Assembly: GCA_016713135.1 (NCBI GenBank)
Contig: JADJPR010000020.1
Location: 62,001-126,000 of the forward strand
Direction: 5' to 3'
Source of the DNA: Rhodanobacteraceae bacterium
GTDB lineage: Bacteria > Pseudomonadota > Gammaproteobacteria > Xanthomonadales > SZUA-5
Length of the DNA: 64,000 nucleotides
The position numbers and the translations under genes were made by a program. Shown here piece after piece: positions 54,062 to 64,000 of the stretch (its first letter is position 1; the number at the start of each line of letters is the position of its first letter). The notes beneath the pieces are model-generated. The model was not told the origin of the DNA and did no database searches. It saw only the letters and a program-made list of their open reading frames with translations.

Positions 54062-57000
54062 TCAGACCTGGCGGCGCACCGCCACGAATCCCATCAGACC
54101 GACCAGCAGGCCCAGCAGCACCAGCCCGTACTGGCTCAACGTCGGGATCTCGTTGAACGGGAAGCCGACCACCACGCTGAGGATCCCAGGTTGTTGTCAT
54201 CCACCGGGTCGGTCGTCGGTGACGCAGTGCTCGCGTTCACGGCGGTGTTGCCTTCGTTGTTGCTGAAGGCCACCACGGTCAGGGTGCGCGTCACGCCTGG
54301 AGCGGTCGCGCCCGCCCAGGTGCACACGATCGCACCGGTGTTGCCGACCTGCGGCGTGGTGCAGCTGGCGCCAGCCGCCGTGTGGCTGCTGTAGCGGAAG
54401 TCCGGCGTCAGCGTGATCGTCACCGACACGTCCTGCGCATCCGACGGGCCGTTGTTGATGCTGGTCGCGGTGAAGGTCACCGGCACGTTGATCAGCACCT
54501 GCGCCGCCGACGAGGTCAGGCCGATGACCAGATCAGCCACCGCGACTACGGTCGTCGTGGTGCTGGCGCTGTTGTTCGCACCATTCGGATCCGGCGAGCC
54601 CGCCGACACCGTCGCGGTCGCGTCGATCACCGTGCTGTCGAGCACCGCCGGCGCCACCAGCACCGTGATGGTCAGCGTGCGCGAGCTGCCCGGCGCCATG
54701 CTGCCGCTGATCGTGCAGCTGATCCCGGCGGCGCAGCTGCCGCCGCCGCTCACCGTGCCGGAGACCAAGCTGGTGCCGGTCGGCGTGGGCAGGTTGACCA
54801 CCACCGCCGTCGCATCCGACGGGCCGGCGTTGGTCACGACTGCGGTGTAGGTCAGCTGGGTACCGGCAGTCACCGGGTCCGGCGCGTCGGCCAGGGTGAT
54901 CGACAGATCCGCCTGCACCTGCACGCCGGTGGTCGCAGTGGCGGTGTCGTTGGCGGCGTTCGGATCGCTGCCGGCCGGGGTCAGCGACACCGTCGCGGTA
55001 GCCGACAGTGCCGCGGTCTGCGCCGGGGCGACGGCCACCACGATGGTGGTGCTGCGCGTGGCGCCGGACACGATCGGGCCGGTCCAGCTGCACACCACCG
55101 GGCTGGCGGCGTTGCAGGTGCCCGCATTGTCCGCGGTGGCCGAGACGAAGCTGGTGCCGGCCGGCAGCGGCAGCGAGATCGACGCGTTGGGCGCGTCGGA
55201 CGGGCCGTTGTTGGTCAGCGTTGCCACATAGGTCAACTGGGTACCAGCGACCACCGGATCCGGCGAGTCGGTCAAGCTGATCGACAAATCGGCCTGCGGG
55301 GTGAGCGTCGTGGTGTCGGTCGCCGAGTTGTTCGCAGCGTTCGGATCGGTGATGCCGCCACCGACGGTCGCCGTTGCCGTGTTCGACAGCGTGCCCGTCG
55401 CGTTGCCCGCAATCGTGGCGTTCACCGTGTAGGTGACCGATGCGCCATTCGGCAGGTTCGCGGTGTCGGCGATATTGCCGGTACCGTTGGCCGCGCAGGT
55501 GCCACCTCCGGCGCCCACGCAGGTCCAGCTCACGCCGGTCAAGGTGGCTGCAAAGGTGTCGGCAATCGCCACGCTCGACGCGGCCGCCGGACCGGCATTG
55601 CTGGCCACGATGGTGTAGCTGATCGATGTGCCCGGAATATCGCTGGCCTGGCCGTCGGTCTTGGTGATCGCCACATCCGCCTGGTTGGCGACAATCGTGT
55701 CGGTGTCGGTCGCGCTGTTGTTGCCCGGCGTCGGGTCGGTGACGCCACCGCCGGTGGCGACCGTAGCCGTGTTCACCAGATTGCCGGCCGCACCGCCGGA
55801 AATCGTGCAGTTCACCGTGAAGGTCGCCGTGCCGCCGACCGGGAGTCCGACAATGGCGTTGATGCTGCCGCTGCCGTTGGCCGGACAGGTCGCGCCTGGC
55901 GACCCCACGCAGGTCCAGGTGAACGCGGTGCAGGCCGCCGGCGCGGTGTCTGCCACCGTCGAGCCGGGGGCTGCGCTCGGGCCAGCGTTGCTGGCGACGA
56001 TGGTGTACGTGGTACTGCCACCCGCATTCACCTGGGTCACGCCGTTGGTCTTGGTGATGGCGAGGTTGGCCTGCGGCGTGAGCGTGTCGGTGTCGGTCGC
56101 GCTGTTGTTGGCAGGGTCCGGATCGGCGATCGCGCCGCCGCTGACCGTTGCGGTGTTTGCCAGCGAGCCGGTCGCGGTGGATGCGATCGGGCACTGCGCG
56201 GTGTAGGTCACGCTGCCGCCCGCCGGGAGGTTTGCGCTGTCGTTGATGTTGCCCGATCCCGCCGCCGTGCAGGTGCCGCCACCAGCGCCCACGCAGGTCC
56301 AGGTCGGGGACACGCAGGTCGCCGGGAAGGTATCGGCGATGGTGGCTGCCGGCACCGGATCCGGGCCTGCGTTGCTGGCGGTGATCGTGTACGGCGTCGT
56401 GGTGCCCGGGACCGCCGAGGCCACGCCGTCGGTCTTGGTGATGGAGAGGTCAGCCGAGAGCACGCGGCAGGCGGTCACGCTGACGTCGTCGATGGCGACG
56501 CCCGCCAGCTGCACCGTGGTGTCGGAATCAACGTGGAACAGCAGTTCCGCATTGGTGCCGGCCAGCGAATCGACGCGGCGGGAGAGCTGCGACCAGCCCG
56601 AGGACTCGCTGATCGTGACGGTGGGATTGCCGACGATGTTGTTCATCGTCGCGTCCAGCCACTCGAACAGGTTGACCGGGTTGGCGCCACCGACTTCGCG
56701 CGCGGTCACGTTGTAGTGGTCGAAGGTGGCCGACTCGATGTGGTAACGCTGCGCCCAGTTCACGTAGACCGGCGGTTGCAGGCCTGCCAGGTTGATGTTC
56801 GGCGACAGCAGGTCCTGCGTACTCGACGCGTTGTAGGTGTTGTCGAGATCCGTCTTCCAGCAGTTCGCGCCGCTGTTGCAGGTCGTGATCGGAGCGAAGC
56901 TCGGCAGGCCGCGCTCCCATTCATCCTGGGCGCCACTGTGGGTGAAACCACCGTCGCCCGCTTCGAAGTCCTGCGCATAGACCGTCGTTTGCACGGTGCC

Positions 57001-58521
57001 GGCCGGGCAGGCCTGCGGCGGCGGCGGTTCGCACACGGTGATGCTCCAGCTGTTCAGGGTGCCGCCGTCACCGCTGGCGTCATCGCGCAACTGCAGCGTC
57101 CAGGTGCCGCCGGCGTTTTCGCCATCGAACCAGGACAGGCGGTAGGCAAGTTCTGGCTGAACGCGGAAGGCACTACTGAGGGCGAATGCGAAAGGCAACG
57201 CCGCTTCGTCATCGAGGACGAGGTCCATCAACGTCTGCGCGCCACCGATGGTGCCCGCGCCAACGTCAGTGAACAAGCCATTGTCGTTGCCCGCCGGGGA
57301 GATCAGGTGGGCATCGAGGTCCTGCATGAAGGTGTGGTTCAGGTTGATCGCCACGTCCAGGTCCGCAATCCGCGGAGTGCCGGGGATGGTGATGGTCGAG
57401 CTGACCGAGCCGGGACCGGTCGGGATGGTCTGCGGTACATCGGTCGAGGTGTAGGTCGTGCAGGTGCCCGTAGTCACGCGCGGCAGCACGCTGACGTTGA
57501 GGCTGTAGGTGGCGTTTGCACCGAGGCCGGCGGCGACGATCGAATCGACGTAGACGAAATAAGTGCCGGCGTCCTTGACCGTGAAGAAGAAGGCCTCGGA
57601 ATTCGGGTCCGCTGGATTGGCACCGGCGTTGGCATCATTGGCCAGCAGGATCTGGTTGGCCGGCGGATTGCCGAACTGTGCAAAGCCCACGCGCCCGTTC
57701 CACACCGTCGCATCGCGCTCGGGGTTCAGGTCGAGGCTGAGGTAGACGCTGTCGCCAGCATTCAACGCGATGCTGTAGAAATCCGCTTCGCCCGGAGACA
57801 CCGCCGTGATGGTGCCGGAAACATGGCCGGACGCCGGGATCGGCGTCGCGGTGGCGGTGTCGTTGTTCGGCTCCACTTCCGCCGTGGCCGCTGTCGTCTG
57901 GTTGCGGAAATGCAGGGCGTAGGGGCGCACCGTGCCCGTGCCCACGTTGTGGCGAACGCGCAGGAAATGGGTGCCTGCGGTCGTGATCGCGAATCCAGCG
58001 ATCGACGAGGAAGACGCGGTGAAGGTGCCGTCGTTGTTGTCGGTCTCCAGCACGGTGGTGCCGTCGGTGGCGATCAACTCGATCACGGTGTCGCCGCTGG
58101 CGGACGCGTCGAACAGCGTCTGCGTGGCGGCATAGATGCGGTCACCGACGGCTGCGCTGAAGGAGTAGAAATCGACGTCGGCAGCCGGGTAGACGTTGCC
58201 GCCGACCACCACCGTGTTGCTGGCGAGCGGGGTGGCCGTGCCGAAGGTGCCATTGGGCTCGATCTCGGAGGGGCCGCTGGGCGCGCCGAGCGCGCTGCGC
58301 AGTTCTGCGCCACCGCGCGCGCCGCCGATGGGCGCACGCTCCGGGGGCAGCGATTCCTGCACGTATTCGATCAGTTCGTAGCCCGCCACGGTCGACTTTG
58401 GCGCCGGCGCGGTCACCGACTTCTTGGCCGATACGGCCTCCTGCGCGACGGCTCCCGCCCCGCCGACCAGCGTGGCCAACGCGGCCGCCAGAACGGCGCC
58501 CAGGTGCAATTTGGGTTTCAT
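54062..58521 (-). CDS. Surface protein with DUF11 repeats and IPTL-CTERM sorting tail, frameshifted
   Basis: About 1486 residues after correction. Signal peptide (1-27), two PPC-type beta domains (about 90-345), a proprotein-convertase P-type domain (about 350-500, ISPAGNDNGLF and GTWTLQLRDDASGDGG), a jelly-roll region (about 510-690) and six DUF11 domains (about 693-1420, each starting ADLSITxT or ADVAITKT). In the original frame it ends in WWSASRSTRSRR; deleting the shift at 54185-54187 (one C missing) gives FNEIPTLSQYGLVLLGLL, then GLMGFVAVRRQV and TGA at 54062. That is a complete IPTL-CTERM signal (IPTL, TM, basic end), implying sorting by an exosortase (XrtH type) encoded elsewhere. Confidence 0.88.
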
Positions 58522-58698
58522 GCAGCCACTCCTCGGGATTGTTGCGTTCGGCTATCCGCTGATGATGGCGGGCGCCGTTCATGGGTTCTTTACCAATGTG
58601 AATGCTAGCGCGTGTGGTGCGCCCAGCGATAGCGAATCGAGTACGCCGGCCGCAACCACAGGAGCCGGCGAGCGAAACCCATCCCGGCAAGAGCCAGG

Positions 58699-59598
58699 TC
58701 AATCAGACCGCGCGCGCGGGTCCATTCCCCATTGCAGCAGGTCGACCAACAGGTTCACCGCGGCCACGATCACCGCCACGGCCAGCACGGCGCCCAGCAG
58801 CAGGGTGTAGTCGCGATTCAACGCGGCGCTGACCAGGTAACGCCCGAGGCCGGGAATGCCGAACACCATCTCGACGATGGCAGAACCGGTCAGCAGCGCC
58901 ACCAGCACCGGCCCGAGGAACCCGACCCCTTGCGCCGCTGCGAGCGGCAGCGCATGGCGCCACACCACCCGTGTGCGGCTGTACCCGCGCGCCAGCGCGG
59001 CGATGGCGGGCGGGCTGTCGAGCGCGGCCCTGAGGTTCTCCGCGAGCACGCGCAGGAGCACGGCGAACTGCGGCAGCGCCAGGCTCAGCACCGGCAACAC
59101 CCAGGTGCGCGGCGCATCCCAGGCGAAGCCGGCGGACGGGAGCCAGCCCAGCGTCAGCGCGAAGGCCAGGACCAGCAGCGGCGCGAGCACGAACTTGGGC
59201 ACGGCCAGGGCCAGCAGCGAAGCGGCCGATGCGACGCGCAAACCGTGCGGGCGGGTCGCCAGTGCGCAGGCCAGCGGCACCGCCAGCGCCAGCGACAGCA
59301 CGGCCGCCAGCGCTCCGAGCGCCAGCGTGATCGGCACGGCGCCAGCCAGCAGTTCGTGCACGCTGTAATCGGCGTACTGGAACGAGGGCCCGAGGTCGCC
59401 GCGCAGCGCGTTGCCGAGGTAGTCGCCCACTTGGGTCCAGAACGGCTGCTCCAGCCGGTAGCGCGCGGCGAGCGCCGCCTGCACCTCGGGCGGCGCCAGC
59501 TTTTCCTGGTCGAAGGGCCCGCCCGGCACCGCCCGCAACAGCGCCAGGCAGATCACCGTCAGCGCCAGCAGCGTCGCCAGCGTGGTGGCGAGGCGCAA
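58699..59598 (-). CDS. OppB/DppB-type peptide ABC permease, start possibly frameshifted
   Basis: 299 residues from TTG 59598, a six-helix OppB-type permease: LLRAVPGGPFDQEK at the N-terminus, PITLALGALAAVLSLALAVPLA, LPVLSLALPQFAVLLRVLAENLRA and the EAA-like DYTLLLGAVL. The TTG has no RBS. In the neighbouring frame GTG 59619 (with AGGTGA upstream) gives VSLVRHL, and with one base restored at 59599-59600 it joins LRLATTLATLL. I therefore suspect a 1-base deletion. No OppC, D or F is visible downstream, where the DUF11 gene begins after 177 bp. Confidence 0.8.
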   Translation of the reverse strand: MRLATTLATLLALTVICLALLRAVPGGPFDQEKLAPPEVQAALAARYRLEQPFWTQVGDYLGNALRGDLGPSFQYADYSVHELLAGAVPITLALGALAAVLSLALAVPLACALATRPHGLRVASAASLLALAVPKFVLAPLLVLAFALTLGWLPSAGFAWDAPRTWVLPVLSLALPQFAVLLRVLAENLRAALDSPPAIAALARGYSRTRVVWRHALPLAAAQGVGFLGPVLVALLTGSAIVEMVFGIPGLGRYLVSAALNRDYTLLLGAVLAVAVIVAAVNLLVDLLQWGMDPRARSD

Positions 59599-59670
59599 GG
59601 CAGGTGGCGCACGAGGCTCACCAGTTCACCTGTCCGGCATGCCCGGGATTCGTCGGGAAACCGTGGCCAG

Positions 59671-59916
59671 AAGCGATGGACGCAGAGAACGCCGAGGAAA
59701 AGCAGAGAGAACGCGGAGGGGAGCGGATGGTCTTCGGATGAGATTCCAGGGCGCGCGTGAGTGCGGTCGACCCGGAACTCCGCAGATCGGCAAATGTCCG
59801 GATAGTGCGCTCCATGCCTCGCACTTTCCGAGTCGTCGCCACAATGGCCCAGTCCAAGCCTGCTCCCCCTCGGCGTTCTCTCTGCTTTTCCTCTGCGTTC
59901 TCTGCGTCCATCGCTT
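59671..59916 (+). repeat. Element with 54/55-bp inverted ends and 137-bp core
   Basis: Arms 59671-59724 and 59862-59916 are reverse complements over about 54 bp with 2-3 differences, built of ACGCAGAG/AACGCCGAGG units. The 137-bp core has no gene. It fills most of the gap 59599-59931 between oppB- and oppA-like genes (both minus), and could reduce read-through between them. MITE-like. Confidence 0.92.
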
Positions 59917-59931
59917 CTTGTCCGACTTCGC

Positions 59932-61491
59932 CTAGGCCCCGCACCAGCGCAGGAACTCGCTCGGATGGTGGTCGAGCGGATGGGCGCGGTAGCCGCAGAC
60001 CTGGCGGCTGACGAGGTGCTTGCTGCTGTAGTGGTAGATCGGGATGACGGCGTGGGCATCGAGCAGGCGTTGCTCGGCCGCGCGCAGCGCGTCGGCACGC
60101 TGCGCGCCGTCTTCGGCCGCGGCGCGCGCGACCAGCGAGTCGAAGGCTGGATCGCGAAATCCCGTGGCATTGAGTGCGCTGTCGCCGAGGAAGGGTTCGA
60201 GGAAGTTCAGCGGGTCGGCGTAGTCGGCGAACCAGCCGCCGCGGAAGACCTCGGTGATCGCGCCGGCGCGACGGGTCTGCACGAAGACCTTCCATTCCTC
60301 GTTGCGCAAACGGGTGTCGACACCCAGCACCTCCTGCCACATCGCGGCGACGGCCAGGCCGAGGCGCCGGTTGGCCAGGCTGGTGTTGTAGCGCAGCTCG
60401 ATCCGCAGCGGATGGTCCAGTCCGAAGCCGGCCGCCGCGTAAAGTTCGCGGGCGCGCGTCTCGCGTTCGGATTTGCCGAGCGTCGCGGCGGCCAGCGTGG
60501 CGACCTGGCCTGAATCCGGCGGGATCAGCGCAAAGGCCGGCGCCTCGCCGTTGCCAGTGATGTGGCGCACCAGAATGTCGCGGTCCAGGGCCAGCGACAG
60601 CGCCTCGCGCACGCGCACATCGCGCAGCTTCGGGTGGCGCAGGTTGTAGCCCAGCCAGAAGCTGGCGTAGGCGGGCGCCACGACCAGCTCATCGGCGTGC
60701 GCGGCACGCAGGCGTTCGAGCTGCCCCGGTGGCAGGGTTTCGGTCAGGTGCAACTCGCCGGCCTGGAAGCGCTTGAGTTCCTGGCTGGCGTCCTCGGTGA
60801 CGTGGTAGCGCACCGAGTCGATCGCAACCTCGGCGGCGCGCCGGTAGTGGGGATTGCGCACCAGCCGCAGCGAGGCCTGCGGCGTCCATTCGGCGAGCAT
60901 ATAGGCGCCATTGCCGACCAGTCGGCCGGGACGCGTGAACTGCGCGCCGTGCGCAGCGACATCTGCCAGACGCACCGGCATGGCCACCGGCAGTGCGAGG
61001 CGACGCAGGAAGTCGCTGCGCGGCGCCGATAGCCGGATTTCCAGCCGGTGCGTGTCGAGCGCGCGGACACCAAGCGAACCCACCTCGCCGCGCAGGCGTT
61101 CGGGCGCGCCGTCGATCGGCAGCAGCATCGCCGCCGAGGGCGCCGCGGTGGCCGGGTCCAGCGCGCGCTCGAAGGCGCGCACGAAGTCCGTCGCGGTCAC
61201 CGACGCGCCGTCGGCGTAGCGCCCGTCAGGGCGCAGGGTGAAGGTGTAACTGCGCCCGTCGTCGCTGCGCTGGAAGGACTCGGCGGCGCCGGGCACCAGA
61301 TGGCCCTCGGCGTCGTCGCGCATCAGGCCTTCGTACAGGTCGCGCAGGACCTGCTGCGCGGACAGACCCTGCGCACGCTGCGGATCCAGCGTATCCGGCT
61401 CCGGACCGTTGCCGCGCTCGAGTGTCTGCGCCGCAAGCGGGCTGGCCAGTGCCAGCGCCAGCATCGCAGCGCGCAGACGCTCAGCCGCCAT
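59932..61491 (-). CDS. OppA-type peptide-binding lipo/periplasmic protein
   Basis: 519 residues from MAAERLRAAM (61491). Signal peptide (about 1-22, ending ASPLAAQ), then the SBP_bac_5 fold: NGPEPDTLDPQRAQG, LYEGLMRDDAEGHLVPGAAESFQRS, DGRYADGASVTATDFVRAFERAL, FWLGYNLRHPKLRDVRVREALSLALDRD and EWKVFVQTRR. Binds peptides for import. ATG 61503 is an alternative start. The start overlaps the small lipoprotein gene's stop by 11 bp, suggesting coupling; the oppB-like gene follows after the inverted-repeat element. Confidence 0.9.
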   Translation of the reverse strand: MAAERLRAAMLALALASPLAAQTLERGNGPEPDTLDPQRAQGLSAQQVLRDLYEGLMRDDAEGHLVPGAAESFQRSDDGRSYTFTLRPDGRYADGASVTATDFVRAFERALDPATAAPSAAMLLPIDGAPERLRGEVGSLGVRALDTHRLEIRLSAPRSDFLRRLALPVAMPVRLADVAAHGAQFTRPGRLVGNGAYMLAEWTPQASLRLVRNPHYRRAAEVAIDSVRYHVTEDASQELKRFQAGELHLTETLPPGQLERLRAAHADELVVAPAYASFWLGYNLRHPKLRDVRVREALSLALDRDILVRHITGNGEAPAFALIPPDSGQVATLAAATLGKSERETRARELYAAAGFGLDHPLRIELRYNTSLANRRLGLAVAAMWQEVLGVDTRLRNEEWKVFVQTRRAGAITEVFRGGWFADYADPLNFLEPFLGDSALNATGFRDPAFDSLVARAAAEDGAQRADALRAAEQRLLDAHAVIPIYHYSSKHLVSRQVCGYRAHPLDHHPSEFLRWCGA

Positions 61492-61690
61492 CCAGTTGCT
61501 CATCCATCTTGCGCTGACGCTCCAGTTCCTGGTCCGCGGCGGCTTTGGCCTTGTCGATGGCTTTGATCTGGTCGTCGAGAACGCCTGGGGTGGGGGCATC
61601 GGCTTGCGCCGGGGGCGGCGGGGGCGGCGGCTCTGAGCTGCAGGCGACGAGCCCAAGGGCGATGGCGAGCAACAGCATTCGATGCCACAT
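61481..61690 (-). CDS. Small lipoprotein ahead of the OppA-type gene
   Basis: 69 residues. Lipoprotein signal with lipobox LVAC (Cys 17), a run of seven prolines, then a helical charged tail (DDQIKAIDKAKAAADQELER). Start MWHRM at 61690 with GGGAG upstream. No family recognised; may anchor or assist the binding protein. Its stop overlaps the OppA-type start. Confidence 0.75.
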   Translation of the reverse strand: MWHRMLLLAIALGLVACSSEPPPPPPPAQADAPTPGVLDDQIKAIDKAKAAADQELERQRKMDEQLDGG

Positions 61691-61782
61691 CGTGATTCTC
61701 CCGGCGGTTCGCCCAAGTCTACGCCGCCGGCACCCGCGCGACCGATAGAATCCCGCATTCCCCACCGCCGGAGCATCCGCCC

Positions 61783-64000
61783 GTGCGCACCCTCGCCGCC
61801 CTGTTCCTTGCCGCGCTTGCCATGCCCGTGTACGCCTCCGAAACCCTCACCATCGACCGCCTTTTCGAGGATCCCGCCTTGTCCGGACCCGCGCCGCGCC
61901 TGCTCAAGCTCTCGCCCGACGGCCAGCGCGTGACCTTCCTGCGCGGCAAGGAGGACAACCAGTCGGTGTTCGACCTGTGGGAGTACCACGTGCCGAGCAA
62001 GCAGACGCGGATGCTGGTGGATTCGGCGCTGTTCGGCGGCGGCAGCGAAGAACTGTCCGACGAGGAGAAGGCGCGCCGCGAGCGTCAGCGAATCGCCGGG
62101 ACCTCAGGCATCGTGGAGTACGAGTGGTCGGCGGACGGCAAGCAACTGCTGTTCCCGATCGGCGGCTCGCTGATGGTCTACCGGGTCGGCGCCAAGCCGG
62201 AGGATGCGGTCAAGCAACTCACGCGCGCCGAGGACGGCTTCGCCACCGACGCGAAGTTCTCGCCGCGCGGCAAGTACGTCAGCTTCGTCCGCGAGCGCGC
62301 GCTGCATGCCATCGAGATCGCCAGCGGCGAGGAGATCGCGCTGAGTCCTTCCGCCGAAGCGCTGGTGAGCTACGGCATGGCCGAATTCGTCGCCCAGGAA
62401 GAGATGGACCGGCATACCGGCTACTGGTGGGCGCCCGACGACAGCGCGGTGGCCTTTGCACGGGTCGACGAGGCGCCGGTCGCCATCGAGCGCCGCTTCG
62501 AGGTCTACGCCGACCGCGCCGAGGTCATCGAGCAGCGCTACCCGGCGGCGGGCAAGGCGAACGCGGATGTGCGCCTGTACGTGCGCGCGCTCGCAGACGG
62601 CCAGGACGTGGAGATCGACCTCGGCGCCGGGCGCGATGTCTACCTCGCACGCGTCGACTGGATGCCGGACGGCAAGGGCCTGCTGGTGCAGCGCCAGAGC
62701 CGCGACCAGCGCACCCTGGACCTGCTGCTGGCCAGCGCCGGCGATGGCCAGGCCAGCGTGATCCTGAGCGAGGAGAGCGAGAGCTGGATCAATCTCCACA
62801 ACGCGCTGCGCGTGTTGCCGGATGGGAAGAGCTTCATCTGGATGAGCGAGCAAAGCGGCCATGCGCACCTGGAATTGCGCGCCATTGACGGCAGCCTGAT
62901 CCGCCCGTTGACGCGCGGGCCGTGGATGGTCGACGAGTTGCTCGCGGTGGACGCGCGGAAGCGCCGCGTTTGGTTCAGCGGCAACCCGGAGGATCCGCGC
63001 GAGAAACACGTCTACATGATTTCGCTGGACACCGATTCCCCTGGATCGGCCACCCGCGTGACGCTCTACAGCGGCTGGCATGAGGCGGTGTTCAGCGACG
63101 ATGCGCGGGTATTCGTCGACACCTTTTCCGACGAGAACACCCCGCCGCAGGTGCGCCTGAACGATGCCGCCGGCAAGGAACTGGCGTTGCTCGAAGCCAA
63201 CAAGGTGGACGAGAAGCACCCCTACCACCCGTATGCGCAAGCGCACCGCAAGCCCGAGTTCGGCACCCTGGAAGCGGCCGATGGGCAGGCTTTGCACTAT
63301 CGCCTGATCAAGCCGGCCGGGTTCGACGAATCGAAACAGTACCCGGTGCTGGTGCGGGTCTACGGTGGCCCGCATGTGCAATACGTGCAGCGCCGCTGGG
63401 ACGAACGCTGGGGCCTGGTCGATCAGGTCCTGGCGCAGCGCGGCTTCATCGTGTTCACCCTGGATAACCGCGGCAGCGCGCGCCGAGGGGTGGCCTTCGA
63501 ATCCCCGATCCTGCGCCAGATGGGCGGTCCCGAGGTGGCGGACCAGATGGTCGGGGTGCGCTGGCTGGCGCAGCAGCCCTTCGTCGATGGCAAGCGCATC
63601 GGCGTGTTCGGCTGGAGCTATGGCGGCTACATGACCCTGATGCTGCTGGCCAAGCATTCGCCCGAGATCGCCGCCGGGGTCTCGGTCGCGCCGGTGACCG
63701 ACTGGCGCCTGTACGACACCCATTACACCGAGCGCTACATGGACGATCCGAAGCGCTTCGCCGCTGCCTACAACCAGAGCTCGGTGCTGACCCACGCGGC
63801 CGGCCTCAAGAGCCCGCTGTACCTGATCCACGGGATGGCCGACGACAACGTGCTGTTCACCCATTCCACCCAGCTGATGGCCGATTTGCAGCAGCGCGGC
63901 ACGCGCTTCGACCTGATGACCTACCCCGGCGGCAAGCACGGCATCAACAACAGCCCGGCGATGCGCAAACACGTATTCAATTCGATCGTGGGATGGCTGG
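61783..64000 (+). CDS. S9 prolyl-oligopeptidase-type peptidase (DPP IV-like), 3' end beyond window
   Basis: 739 codons visible from GTG 61783, no stop before the window edge. Signal peptide (about 1-18), beta-propeller DPPIV-N domain (about 40-480) and alpha/beta-hydrolase domain with GWSYGGY (Ser), IHGMADDNVLF (Asp) and PGGKHG (His, about residue 722). The Glu-containing EEMDRHTGYWWAPDD resembles the DPP IV double-Glu region that fixes the peptide N-terminus. Secreted X-Pro dipeptidyl peptidase is likely. Probably only a few residues are missing. Divergent from the small-lipoprotein gene. Confidence 0.93.
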   Translation, partial: MRTLAALFLAALAMPVYASETLTIDRLFEDPALSGPAPRLLKLSPDGQRVTFLRGKEDNQSVFDLWEYHVPSKQTRMLVDSALFGGGSEELSDEEKARRERQRIAGTSGIVEYEWSADGKQLLFPIGGSLMVYRVGAKPEDAVKQLTRAEDGFATDAKFSPRGKYVSFVRERALHAIEIASGEEIALSPSAEALVSYGMAEFVAQEEMDRHTGYWWAPDDSAVAFARVDEAPVAIERRFEVYADRAEVIEQRYPAAGKANADVRLYVRALADGQDVEIDLGAGRDVYLARVDWMPDGKGLLVQRQSRDQRTLDLLLASAGDGQASVILSEESESWINLHNALRVLPDGKSFIWMSEQSGHAHLELRAIDGSLIRPLTRGPWMVDELLAVDARKRRVWFSGNPEDPREKHVYMISLDTDSPGSATRVTLYSGWHEAVFSDDARVFVDTFSDENTPPQVRLNDAAGKELALLEANKVDEKHPYHPYAQAHRKPEFGTLEAADGQALHYRLIKPAGFDESKQYPVLVRVYGGPHVQYVQRRWDERWGLVDQVLAQRGFIVFTLDNRGSARRGVAFESPILRQMGGPEVADQMVGVRWLAQQPFVDGKRIGVFGWSYGGYMTLMLLAKHSPEIAAGVSVAPVTDWRLYDTHYTERYMDDPKRFAAAYNQSSVLTHAAGLKSPLYLIHGMADDNVLFTHSTQLMADLQQRGTRFDLMTYPGGKHGINNSPAMRKHVFNSIVGWL

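Overview
The window is GC-rich DNA, with third codon positions nearly all G or C, from a gammaproteobacterium. The gene content points to the order Lysobacterales (Xanthomonadales), possibly near Rhodanobacteraceae: a split RelA, a Zur-type zinc cluster with a LolDE-like exporter, an IPTL-CTERM surface protein, and secreted proteins ending in F-x-x-G-F/Y-E. No rRNA, tRNA, CRISPR array, phage or classical insertion sequence was recognised. Four genes carry an apparent 1-base indel near one end (DNA-repair ATPase, clpB, DUF11/IPTL protein, oppB-like permease), which fits a draft assembly better than true decay.

Layout. 1-10113 (minus strand) is one gene train: yjfI (DUF2170), a coiled-coil protein, a small unknown protein, yqiJ, the flotillin yqiK, a four-helix-bundle protein and a giant DUF3686-type AAA ATPase. 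It looks like an envelope-stress or membrane-remodelling set, and a striking double palindrome sits in its promoter. 10412-15413 holds clpB with a sigma-32-like promoter, an unknown membrane protein and metF. 15439-19773 is a polysaccharide locus: a membrane-bound AraC-type regulator with a periplasmic CBM9-like sensor, then two secreted beta-helix proteins, one pectate-lyase-like. 19781-25646 is housekeeping: glpK, an L-2-hydroxyglutarate-oxidase-like enzyme, a Bax-inhibitor-1 protein, a serS with an extra block of about 70 residues, and ppa. 26133-29204 is a predicted zinc-responsive cluster (MerC-like protein divergent from ABC ATPase, FtsX-like permease and DUF3299 protein) around a Zur-like box. 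29383-36861 carries a VWA lipoprotein, an RquA-like methyltransferase, pepQ, a quinone-reductase-like enzyme and a secreted M14 carboxypeptidase. 37066-44639 carries relA, a Calx-beta adhesin-like protein and a membrane Ser/Thr kinase. 44811-53717 runs through a DUF2059 protein, lpdA, an LprI-like protein, a Usp, a SPOR protein, a lipase-like hydrolase, a small membrane protein and a VIT/VWA/DUF2135 giant. 54062-64000 holds the DUF11/IPTL-CTERM protein, a partial peptide ABC importer with a small lipoprotein, and an S9 peptidase cut by the window end.

The strongest non-genic signal is in the gaps. At least ten intergenic regions carry an inverted pair of short tandem-repeat arrays with 7-9 bp units. 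The unit sequence differs between loci but the architecture is the same. One pair brackets a whole gene (four-helix-bundle protein), one overlaps the start of a gene (LprI-like signal peptide), one supplies the tail of the flotillin, and one is a 54/55-bp inverted repeat around a 137-bp core. A second family, with a TAGCCCGG core, recurs in four other gaps.
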